Assembly (NCBI RefSeq): GCF_900163545.1
Contig: NZ_FUHW01000032.1
Coordinates: forward strand, 62,001-126,000
Length of the DNA stretch: 64,000 nucleotides
Direction: 5' to 3'
DNA from: Arthrobacter rhombi
GTDB taxonomy: Bacteria > Actinomycetota > Actinomycetes > Actinomycetales > Micrococcaceae
Numbering within the stretch: the stretch's first letter is position 1; each line of letters opens with the position of its first letter. The position numbers were made by a program, and so were the translations under genes. The notes below the pieces were generated by a model. The model was given only the letters and a program-made list of their open reading frames with translations, did no database searches and was not told where the DNA came from. Below, one piece after another: positions 54,988 to 62,386 of the stretch.

Positions 54988-55416
54988 ATGAGCACAGATA
55001 CAGCACCCGTTTTCGAACGGCCCCTGCCCGTCCCGACCCCGCTGACCCAGCCGTTCTGGGATGCGCTGGCCGAACACAAGGTTCGCATCCAGTACTCCCC
55101 GTCACTGGGCGAATACGTCTTCTACCCCCGGCCGCTGGCCCCGCGCACCCTGGCCGACGACCTTCAATGGCGAGAGATTCCCGGCACCGGGACCCTCTAC
55201 ACCTACACGATCACCACCCGGCCGGTGTCACCACATTTCGCGGCCGAGGGCCCGATGGTCCTGGCCGTCGTGCAATGGGATGAGGGCCCGAAGTTCTCCA
55301 CCGAACTGATCAACATCGACCACGCAGACCTCACGATCGGCATGCGCGTCAAGCCGGTCTTCTGCGACTACCCGGCATCGGACATCACCATGCTGCGCTA
55401 CGAACCGGAGGTCTGA
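54988..55416 (+). CDS. OB-fold DUF35 partner of the thiolase-like protein, without zinc-ribbon cysteines
   Basis: A 142-residue protein; AGGAG lies seven bases before the ATG at 54988. It aligns in pattern with DUF35 proteins: a helix (LTQPFWDALAEHKVRIQY), the zinc-ribbon position, then an OB-fold (WREIPGTGTLYTYTITTRPV, MVLAVVQWDEGPKFSTELI, IGMRVKPVF). The rubredoxin-like ribbon normally has four Cys, but here the segment reads QYSPSLGEYVFYPRPLAPRT with none. It should stabilise or complete the active site of the thiolase-like protein. The start of the aldehyde dehydrogenase gene follows within two bases. Confidence 0.8.
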   Translation: MSTDTAPVFERPLPVPTPLTQPFWDALAEHKVRIQYSPSLGEYVFYPRPLAPRTLADDLQWREIPGTGTLYTYTITTRPVSPHFAAEGPMVLAVVQWDEGPKFSTELINIDHADLTIGMRVKPVFCDYPASDITMLRYEPEV

Positions 55417-55417
55417 A

Positions 55418-56884
55418 ATGAGCACCGAAACCACCGACGCCCTGCCAGCGGTCACGCTGCGCATCGGCTCCGAAATCCGCACCCACGCCCAAGGAGTCCA
55501 CGAGCACGTGAACCCGGCCACCGGCCAGGTGGATGCCCGCGTGCCGATGGCCGGACCAGCAGAGGTCGATGAGGCCGTCCAGGCCGCCCATCTGGCCTTC
55601 GCCACGTGGAAGGCCACGCCGGCCGCCGAGCGCGGACGGGCCCTGCTCAAACTCGCCGAGCTCGTCGAAGCGCACGTCGATGAGTTCACCGAACTCGGCA
55701 TCGCCGATAACGGGACCCCACGGACCACCGCCCGACTCTCGGTGGATGCCGCCGCGACCTGGATCAGGTACTACGGGGGATGGGCCGATAAGCTCCCGCT
55801 GGGCCGGATCTCCTCGACGGTCGGCGCGGGAGGGGTCTTCGGACACACCTTGCGCCAGCCCTACGGGGTCATCGGGGCGATCATCACCTGGAACGCACCG
55901 CTGATGTCCCTGGCGATGAAGGTCCCCGCGGCCCTGGCCGCCGGGAACACCGTCGTCGTCAAACCCAGCGAACTGACGCCCCTGGGCGTCATGCTCTTCG
56001 CCGATCTGGTCCATGAGGCCGGCATCCCCGACGGCGTCTTCAACGTCGTCACCGGCGGCGCCGACGCGGGTGCCGCCCTGGTGGAACACCCGCTGGTCAA
56101 GAAGGTGTCCTTCACCGGTGGCCCGGAAACGGCCCGTAAGATCACCGCCACCGCCGCGCAGACCTTCAAGCCGGTCCTGCTGGAACTCGGGGGCAAATCG
56201 GCGAATATCGTGTTCGAGGACGCCGACCTGGACGCCGCAGCCCAGCAGGCGGCCGTCATGGCCTTCGCGATCATGACCGGGCAGGGCTGCGCCATGCCGA
56301 CCCGGCTGCTGGTGCAGGACTCCATCCACGACGAATTCCTGGCCAAGGTCGCCGCCATTGCCGGCTCCTTCAGCATCGGGGATCCCCAGGACCCGTCAAC
56401 GATCTGCGGCCCGGTCGTCAACCAGGCGGCGATCGACAGGATCGAGGCCATGGTGGCCAGGGCCCAGGACGACGGCGCCCGACTGGTCATGGGCGGTTCC
56501 CGCGGCGACGGGGAACTGGCCGAGGGGTTCTACTACCTCCCGACCATCCTGGCCGACGTCGATCCTGCCAGCGAGCTGGCCCAGAAGGAAGTCTTCGGCC
56601 CCGTGCTGGCCGTGATGCGGTTCAGCGACGAAGCCGAGGCGGTCGCCCTGGCCAACGGGACCGACTACGGACTCTCCGGCTACCTCTGGACCGCGGATGC
56701 GCGCCGGGCCATCCGGATCACCGAAGAACTCGAGACCGGGGAAGTCATCGTCAACGGTGCCCCCAATGCCGTCACCGAACGGCCCTTCGGCGGGATCGGA
56801 CACTCCGGCAACGGCAACGAAGGCGGGGTGGAAGGCCTGGAGGAATTCTTCTGGACCAAATCCGTCGCCTACGGAAACGGCTGA
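55418..56884 (+). CDS. NAD(P)-dependent aldehyde dehydrogenase
   Basis: A 488-residue protein of the classical ALDH family. Cofactor region ITWNAPLMSLAMKVPAALAAGN and VVVKPSELTPLG, catalytic Glu in LELGGKSANIVFEDADLD (about 256-273) and nucleophilic Cys in MTGQGCAMPTRLLV (about 291). It begins one base after the stop of the DUF35 gene, so expression is coupled. Retro-aldol cleavage of a beta-hydroxyacyl-CoA would release an aldehyde or ketone, and this enzyme would turn an aldehyde into an acid, a strong hint that the cleaved substrate is not a tertiary alcohol. Confidence 0.9.
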   Translation: MSTETTDALPAVTLRIGSEIRTHAQGVHEHVNPATGQVDARVPMAGPAEVDEAVQAAHLAFATWKATPAAERGRALLKLAELVEAHVDEFTELGIADNGTPRTTARLSVDAAATWIRYYGGWADKLPLGRISSTVGAGGVFGHTLRQPYGVIGAIITWNAPLMSLAMKVPAALAAGNTVVVKPSELTPLGVMLFADLVHEAGIPDGVFNVVTGGADAGAALVEHPLVKKVSFTGGPETARKITATAAQTFKPVLLELGGKSANIVFEDADLDAAAQQAAVMAFAIMTGQGCAMPTRLLVQDSIHDEFLAKVAAIAGSFSIGDPQDPSTICGPVVNQAAIDRIEAMVARAQDDGARLVMGGSRGDGELAEGFYYLPTILADVDPASELAQKEVFGPVLAVMRFSDEAEAVALANGTDYGLSGYLWTADARRAIRITEELETGEVIVNGAPNAVTERPFGGIGHSGNGNEGGVEGLEEFFWTKSVAYGNG

Positions 56885-56908
56885 TCCAGGCCCGACCCAC
56901 ACGTCACA

Positions 56909-56944
56909 ACCGGTGGTCCCCGCCCAACCCGCGGGACCACCGGT
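56909..56944 (+). terminator. Hairpin between the aldehyde dehydrogenase and MFS genes
   Basis: ACCGGTGGTCCC (56909-56920) and GGGACCACCGGT (56933-56944) form a perfect 12-bp stem with a 12-base loop. There is no T run; it may end the first transcript of the cluster or reduce read-through. Confidence 0.6.
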
Positions 56945-57039
56945 GGGCTGTGACCGTTCCTGATCGGGGGCGGGTTGCGGACCCAAGAAATGTTCGCACC
57001 ATGTTTCTTTCGCCGCGTCCCTGAAAGGTTGGGACAACG

Positions 57040-58542
57040 ATGTCCGCACCCGCTGGCCGACAGGCCACCCTGCTCCAACAACTCAAAAAGCCGGGATTCG
57101 CCGCCGTCGTGGTGGTGCTGATCCTGGCCGAAATCGTCTCGGCCTTCGAACTGTCGATGATGTACGTGACCCTTCCAACACTGATCACCGAATTCCAGGT
57201 CGATGCCAACACCGTCGCCTGGGTGGTGACCGCCTACCTGCTGGTTTCCGCCTCCGCCGGGGTGATGGGCGGGCGCTTCGGGGATCTCTACGGCCGACGC
57301 AAGGTCCTGATCATCGTGCTGGCCATCGCCGGCGTCGGATCGCTGATCTCCCTGCTGGGTGGAACGCTGGGGATGATCATCCTGGGCCGGGCCATCCAGG
57401 GCACCGCAGGCGCGGTCATGGGGCTGGCCTTCGGCCTGGCCCGGGAACACCTGGACGAGGAGCGCGTCCCGGTGGGTGTCTCCATGATCGGGGCCTCGGC
57501 CCTGATCGCCGGTGCCGCCGGGGCCTTCATCGCCGGGTTCATGATCGACGTCTTCTCCTGGCATGGCATTTTCGCCTTCGCCGCGGTTCTGGCTGGAGTC
57601 GCCATCGTCACCATCCTGATCGTCATCCCCCGGGACACGACAGCGCCCACCACGGAAAAACCCGACTACCTGGGGGCCCTGCTGCTGCCCATCGCCGTCA
57701 GCGCCATCCTGCTGGCCCTGTCAGGCAGTTCCACCACAGGATTCGCCTCGGCCCGGTTCCTCGGTCTGATGGGCGCCGGACTGGTCGTGGCCGGCCTCTG
57801 GGCCTGGTGGGAACTGCGGGTGGAATCCCCGATCGTGAATCTGCGGATGTTCAAGAACCGGCAGATCGCCCTGGTCATGACGGCCACCCTCTGTGCCGCC
57901 ATCGGACCGATCGGCGGGTTGGCCGTACCGACGCAAATGGTCCTGCAATATCCCACCAGCGAAGGCTTCGGGCTGGGCTTCAGCGCCACGGCAGCTGGGG
58001 TGCTCAGCTGCATCACGGCGTTGCTGGGCTTCGCCTTCTCCCCGCTGGGCGGGCGGATGGCCCACCGGTTCGGTGCCCGTTCGGTCTTCGTCTGCGGGCT
58101 GACCCTGATGACCGCTGCCCTGGCCATCATCCTGCTGTCCTTCGGCAACGCCCCGCTGTTCATCATCGCGCAGGGAATCAACGGGATCGGCATCTCGCTG
58201 ACCTTCGGTGCGCTGCCCAATGTACTCATCGAAGCCATTCCCGAGGCCAATACCTCCGAAACCGCGGGGACCAACACCATGGTGCGTAACGTCGGGCAGT
58301 CGGCGGCGACAGCTATCGGCGCCTACATCCTGGCCAGCTACCAGAACCCCAGCACGACGCTGGTCAACCAGAACGGTGTCAGCGCGGCCCTGCTGTTCGT
58401 GCTGGCCTTCTCGGTCCTCTCGGTGGTGCTGGGCCTGATGCTCAAACGCCACCCGGTGAAATGGGTTCCCGAGACGGCTGCCGAACGTGATGCGCGCCGC
58501 GGGAAAAACGCCGTGACCGTACCGTCCGCTCACCACGGATAG
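57040..58542 (+). CDS. MFS transporter, DHA2/EmrB-QacA type
   Basis: A 500-residue protein with about 14 membrane helices. The N-terminus reads FAAVVVVLILAEIVSAFELS, then ANTVAWVVTAYLLVSASAGV and the motif-A loop GGRFGDLYGRRKVLII. DHA2 members usually export drugs with protons; within this catabolic cluster it may import the substrate or export a toxic intermediate. It is preceded by a hairpin and a partly symmetric AAGAAA...TTTCTT stretch, so it may have its own promoter. Confidence 0.85.
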   Translation: MSAPAGRQATLLQQLKKPGFAAVVVVLILAEIVSAFELSMMYVTLPTLITEFQVDANTVAWVVTAYLLVSASAGVMGGRFGDLYGRRKVLIIVLAIAGVGSLISLLGGTLGMIILGRAIQGTAGAVMGLAFGLAREHLDEERVPVGVSMIGASALIAGAAGAFIAGFMIDVFSWHGIFAFAAVLAGVAIVTILIVIPRDTTAPTTEKPDYLGALLLPIAVSAILLALSGSSTTGFASARFLGLMGAGLVVAGLWAWWELRVESPIVNLRMFKNRQIALVMTATLCAAIGPIGGLAVPTQMVLQYPTSEGFGLGFSATAAGVLSCITALLGFAFSPLGGRMAHRFGARSVFVCGLTLMTAALAIILLSFGNAPLFIIAQGINGIGISLTFGALPNVLIEAIPEANTSETAGTNTMVRNVGQSAATAIGAYILASYQNPSTTLVNQNGVSAALLFVLAFSVLSVVLGLMLKRHPVKWVPETAAERDARRGKNAVTVPSAHHG

Positions 58543-58567
58543 ACAAGAACTAGAATCCCATTATAGT
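58540..58567 (+). promoter_or_regulatory. Promoter with TetR-like half sites before the MaoC-ETF genes
   Basis: TAGACA (58540-58545) and TATAGT (58562-58567) are 16 bases apart. Between and over them lies ACTAGAAT (58549-58556), CCC, ATTATAGT (58560-58567), inverted repeats with one mismatch and the same ACTAGA core as the operator at 47591. It suggests a second site for the cluster's regulator. Confidence 0.45.
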
Positions 58568-58648
58568 ATTTATGAAGACGTGACCCGCACCACCGTCCGG
58601 TGCGCGTCCACAGCAGCACGGGGGACACCCGTGGAAGGAGCCAATCCC

Positions 58649-59569
58649 ATGACGATCAACGTCGAGAACATCGGGAAGACCACTGAAGGAGATCCCTACA
58701 GCTGGGATTCACAGGATGCGCTGCTCTATGCGCTCAGCGTCGGAGCGGGTGCTTCGGATCCGGCGGAGCAGCTGGCGTTCACCACCGAAAACTCCCGCGG
58801 CATCGACCAGCAGGTCCTGCCCAGCTTCGCCGTCGTCCTGGGCGGCTCGGGCGGTTCGATGGAAGACCTGGGGGACTTCAAGCTCTCGCAGATCCTCCAT
58901 GGCGGCCAGGCCATCACCCTGCACCGCACCCTGGAACCGGCAGGCACCGTCATCCCGGTCAGCGGGATGACCGCCGTCCACGATAAGGGCAAGCATGCCG
59001 TGATCGAATTGACCACCGAGCTGCTCGATGCCCGGACCCGCGAACCGGTGGCCACCAGCGTGACCACCATGATCATCCGCGGAGAAGGCGGATTCGGCGG
59101 GGATCCGGGGCCGAAGGAAACCTGGGCCGTCCCCGACCGTCCGGCCGACACCACCGTGACCCGGAAGACCGCCGACAACCAGGCGCTGCTCTACCGCCTC
59201 AACGGGGATCGCAACCCGCTGCACTCCGACCCGCAACTGGCCCGGATGGTCGGCTTCGAACAGCCGATCCTGCACGGTCTGTGCACCATGGGCTTTGCCA
59301 GTCTGGCGGTCCTCGAGGAGGTGGCCGAGGCCGATCCCGACCGCTTCGGTGCCATCAGTGTCCGGCTGGCCTCCCCGGTGGTGCCCGGCGATGAACTGAC
59401 CACCACCATCTGGCATACCGAGACCGGCGCGGTGTTCCAGGTTCGCGTGGGGGAGACGGTCGTCCTGGACCGTGGCACCTACACCCACCGCCCCGTCGGG
59501 GCGGAACAGGGAACCGATGCCGGTGAGGCTGTGGCCTCACCGGAAACCAGCAGGGAGGAAACCCGATGA
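58649..59569 (+). CDS. MaoC-type double-hotdog enoyl-CoA hydratase
   Basis: A 306-residue protein; the ATG at 58649 follows GGAAGGAG. Two hotdog domains are fused. The second has the hydratase-2 motif LLYRLNGDRNPLHSDPQLAR (about 180-199) with catalytic Asp and His, then FEQPILHGLCTMG. The first (LGDFKLSQILHGGQAITLHR) is the non-catalytic, substrate-binding half. This is the type that hydrates enoyl-CoA of bulky acyl groups in peroxisomal MFE2 and sterol catabolism. It supplies the beta-hydroxyacyl-CoA for the Ltp2-like protein. Its stop overlaps the ETF beta start (ATGA). Confidence 0.9.
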   Translation: MTINVENIGKTTEGDPYSWDSQDALLYALSVGAGASDPAEQLAFTTENSRGIDQQVLPSFAVVLGGSGGSMEDLGDFKLSQILHGGQAITLHRTLEPAGTVIPVSGMTAVHDKGKHAVIELTTELLDARTREPVATSVTTMIIRGEGGFGGDPGPKETWAVPDRPADTTVTRKTADNQALLYRLNGDRNPLHSDPQLARMVGFEQPILHGLCTMGFASLAVLEEVAEADPDRFGAISVRLASPVVPGDELTTTIWHTETGAVFQVRVGETVVLDRGTYTHRPVGAEQGTDAGEAVASPETSREETR

Positions 59570-60336
59570 AGATTGCCGTCTTGATCAAACAAGTCCCCGA
59601 CACCTGGGACGAAAGGCAACTCACCCCAGCCGGGCATGTGGACCGGGCTGCGAGCGAACGCATTGCCGACGAAATCACCGAACGAGCCCTCGAGGTCGCC
59701 TTGCTGCACAAGGATGCCGATAAATCGGTGGAGATCGTGGCCGTGACCATGGGACCCGAACAGGCCAGCGATGCCCTGCGCAAGGCCCTGCAGATGGGGG
59801 CCGATTCGGCCCTGCATATTGTCGATGACGCCCTGGCCGGCTCCGACGCCCTGACCACCGCACGGGCCCTGGCCGCTGGGGTCAAGGACGGCGGATTCGA
59901 CCTGGTTCTGGCAGGGAACGAATCCACCGACGGGCGCGGCGGCGTGGTCCCGGCGATGATCGCCGAACTGCTCGGGATCGCGTTCGCCGGGCCGCTGAAC
60001 ACCGCCGACGTCACCGGCGGATCGATCAGCGGGGAACGCGAGGGGGCCGAGGGCACCGAAACGGTGACCGCGGCCCTGCCCGCAGTGGTTTCCATCACCG
60101 AACGGGCCGCCGAACCACGCTTCCCCAAGTTCAAGGGCATCATGACCGCCAAACGCAAGCCCGTCACCGTGCACGACGCCGCCACACTCGGCCTCACCGA
60201 TCTGGGGCACGAGGGCGGGAACCTGGTGATGGCTTCCAGCAGGCGCCCCGCCCGAACCGCGGGGCCCAAAATCATCGACGAAGGCCAGGCAGCCTCCGAA
60301 CTCATTGACTACCTCAGCGCCGAACACCTGATCTGA
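59566..60336 (+). CDS. etfB: Electron transfer flavoprotein beta subunit
   Basis: A 256-residue protein with [18 protein letters not shown] at the N-terminus, [41 protein letters not shown] and [16 protein letters not shown], all usual for ETF beta with its AMP site. With ETF alpha it takes electrons from acyl-CoA dehydrogenases. It is coupled to MaoC by a four-base overlap. A housekeeping ETF is usually present elsewhere in such genomes; a second copy here would be dedicated to the cluster, but that cannot be checked within the window. Confidence 0.93.
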   Translation: MKIAVLIKQVPDTWDERQLTPAGHVDRAASERIADEITERALEVALLHKDADKSVEIVAVTMGPEQASDALRKALQMGADSALHIVDDALAGSDALTTARALAAGVKDGGFDLVLAGNESTDGRGGVVPAMIAELLGIAFAGPLNTADVTGGSISGEREGAEGTETVTAALPAVVSITERAAEPRFPKFKGIMTAKRKPVTVHDAATLGLTDLGHEGGNLVMASSRRPARTAGPKIIDEGQAASELIDYLSAEHLI

Positions 60337-60350
60337 AGGGACTGGAGACC

Positions 60351-61331
60351 ATGAGCACTATTCTCGTCAACTGTGAAATGGCGGCCAACGGCACGCTGCG
60401 CCCCCATACCGCCCATCTGCTGGCACTGGCCTCCCAACTGGGCGACCCGGTCGCCGTGGTCGCGGCACCTGCGGGCACCACGGTGGTCGCCGAACTGGCC
60501 GCCTGGGGTGCCCCCGTCGTGGTGGTCGCCGAAACCCCGGCAGCCACCAGCCACGTCGCCGCCGGTGCCGTCGCCGCCCTGGCCGAGGCCCTGAACCGTT
60601 ACGAACCGGCAGCCGTGCTGGCCTCCACCACTGCCGATGCCCGGGAGACCATCGGCCGCTTGGCGGCCCGCACCGGGAACCCCGTGGTGCTGGAGGCCAT
60701 CGACGTCACCACCGCCGACGGCAGGATCCGCGCAACGCATTCGGTCTATGGGGGCAACTACACCACCGAATCCACCGTCGGCTCCGGCGTCGCGCTGGTG
60801 ACCGTCTCCTCCCACGGCCTCCCGGCCCTGCCGGCCGTCGAAGCCCCGACGGTTGAAACCCTCGACCTGGACGTGGCGACCAGCACCGCGGCGGCCATCA
60901 CCGCCATCCAGCCCGTCGAGGCCAGCTCAGGCCGGCCCGAGCTGACCTCGGCCAAAATCGTGGTCTCGGGTGGACGCGGACTGGGTTCGGCGGAGGATTT
61001 CGCCCTCGTGTCAACGCTGGCCGACGCACTCGGTGCCGGCCTCGGGGCTTCCCGCGCCGCAGTGGATGCCGGCTACATCGGCCAAAACCATCAGGTCGGG
61101 CAAACCGGTGTCAGCGTCTCGCCCGACCTCTACCTGGCCGTGGGCATCTCGGGGGCCATCCAGCACCGCGCCGGCATGCAGACCGCACAACGGATCGTGG
61201 CCATCAACGAGGATGCCGACGCCCCCATCTTCGAGATCGCCGATTTCGGCATTGTTGGCGACCTGTTCACGATCCTTCCGCAGCTGAATCGGGCCCTCGC
61301 CGAACGTGCCGGCGTCGGTGCCACCGTCTAG
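60351..61331 (+). CDS. etfA: Electron transfer flavoprotein alpha subunit
   Basis: A 326-residue protein. The N-terminal domain is alanine-rich; the FAD domain reads [60 protein letters not shown] and [23 protein letters not shown] (split as [13 protein letters not shown] and [10 protein letters not shown]). All FAD-contact motifs of ETF alpha are intact. It lies 14 bases behind etfB and 13 bases before the membrane protein gene, suggesting one transcript from MaoC to the cytochrome. Confidence 0.93.
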   Translation: MSTILVNCEMAANGTLRPHTAHLLALASQLGDPVAVVAAPAGTTVVAELAAWGAPVVVVAETPAATSHVAAGAVAALAEALNRYEPAAVLASTTADARETIGRLAARTGNPVVLEAIDVTTADGRIRATHSVYGGNYTTESTVGSGVALVTVSSHGLPALPAVEAPTVETLDLDVATSTAAAITAIQPVEASSGRPELTSAKIVVSGGRGLGSAEDFALVSTLADALGAGLGASRAAVDAGYIGQNHQVGQTGVSVSPDLYLAVGISGAIQHRAGMQTAQRIVAINEDADAPIFEIADFGIVGDLFTILPQLNRALAERAGVGATV

Positions 61332-61344
61332 GGGAGGACCAGCG

Positions 61345-62295
61345 ATGACAGCGACAGCCCAGCGCGGGCGAAAGAAACCGGCGAAAGGTCAGCGGCCCGC
61401 CGGGTGGAAGGCGATGCTCTGGTGGATCGGTGCTGCCATCGTGGCACTGGCCGTCGTCGTCCTGCTGGCCCGGTGGGTCCGCGGGCTGGAACCGGTGCAG
61501 GAATTTCTGCTCACCTACCCCGGACAGTCCGAACTTCCCGAAGGGGCACCCGTCGGGCTACCTGCCTGGCTGGGATGGCAGCACTTCCTCAACGCGTTCT
61601 TCCTGGTCCTGATCATCCGTTCCGGCTGGAAGGTGCGCAACACCGCCAGACCCCCGGGGCATTGGACCCGCCGGAACACCGGATGGTTCAAAACCCGGAA
61701 TAAACCCACCAAGATCAGCTTGGACCTCTGGTTCCATCTGAGCCTGGATGTGCTGTGGCTGCTCAATGGGCTGGTGTTCGTGGTGTTGCTCTTCGTCACC
61801 GGTGGGTGGATGAGGATCGTCCCCACCAGTTGGGACGTGTTCCCGAACGCGCTCAGTGCAGCCCTGCAATACGCCTCACTGAACTGGCCGATCGAGAACG
61901 GGTGGGTCAACTACAACTCCCTGCAACTGTTGGCGTATTTCGCCATCGTCTTCATCGCGGCACCGCTCGCGGCCATCACCGGCGTGCGGATGAGCTCTGC
62001 CTGGCCCAAGGGGCACCCGAAGCTGGACCAGGCCTACCCGATCGAACTGGCCCGCAAGATCCACTTTCCCGTCATGTTCTTCTTCGTCGGATTCGTCATC
62101 GTGCATGTGGGGCTGGTGTTCTCCACCGGGATGCTCGCCAACCTCAACCACATGTATGCAGCACGTGAGGGGGCAGGATGGCTGGGCTTCTGGCTCTTCG
62201 CCGCCTCACTGGCCGTCATGGTCGCCGCCTGGTTCCTGGCCCGACCGATCTTCCTGCGCCCCCTCGCCGGGTTGACGGGCAAGATCTCGAAATAA
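61345..62295 (+). CDS. Cytochrome b561/FdnI-like membrane protein coupled to ETF genes
   Basis: A 316-residue protein; ATG 61345 follows GGGGAGG. About five membrane helices are seen (around 25-45, 128-150, 190-215, 250-272 and 283-303). Histidines suited to heme binding occur in GWQHFLNAFF, WFHLSLDVLW and ARKIHFPVMFFFVGFVIVHVG (given in parts: RKIHFP, IVHVG), like the b-type subunits of formate dehydrogenase or hydrogenase. Placed right after etfBA, it may carry electrons from ETF to the quinone pool in place of an ETF:quinone oxidoreductase. The heme and the function are inferred. Confidence 0.7.
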   Translation: MTATAQRGRKKPAKGQRPAGWKAMLWWIGAAIVALAVVVLLARWVRGLEPVQEFLLTYPGQSELPEGAPVGLPAWLGWQHFLNAFFLVLIIRSGWKVRNTARPPGHWTRRNTGWFKTRNKPTKISLDLWFHLSLDVLWLLNGLVFVVLLFVTGGWMRIVPTSWDVFPNALSAALQYASLNWPIENGWVNYNSLQLLAYFAIVFIAAPLAAITGVRMSSAWPKGHPKLDQAYPIELARKIHFPVMFFFVGFVIVHVGLVFSTGMLANLNHMYAAREGAGWLGFWLFAASLAVMVAAWFLARPIFLRPLAGLTGKISK

Positions 62296-62331
62296 GGAAA
62301 CCAGGCGCCGGACTCCGTCGCCGGGCAGCAG

Positions 62332-62376
62332 ACAAGTCCCGCCCCTCGTTGGTCACCAACGAGGGGCGGGACTTGT
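62332..62376. terminator. Bidirectional terminator between convergent genes
   Basis: Two perfectly complementary 22-base arms (62332-62353 and 62355-62376) starting ACAAGTCCCG and ending CGGGACTTGT flank a single loop base. It lies between the end of the catabolic cluster and the end of the convergent permease gene and can serve both. Confidence 0.85.
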
Positions 62377-62386
62377 GGAGCCGTTG

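Noticed and set aside
56985..57012. AAGAAA...TTTCTT symmetry before the MFS gene as an operator
   Set aside because: The arms are short, the spacer is long and the inner symmetry is broken by an extra base; too weak to list as a site.
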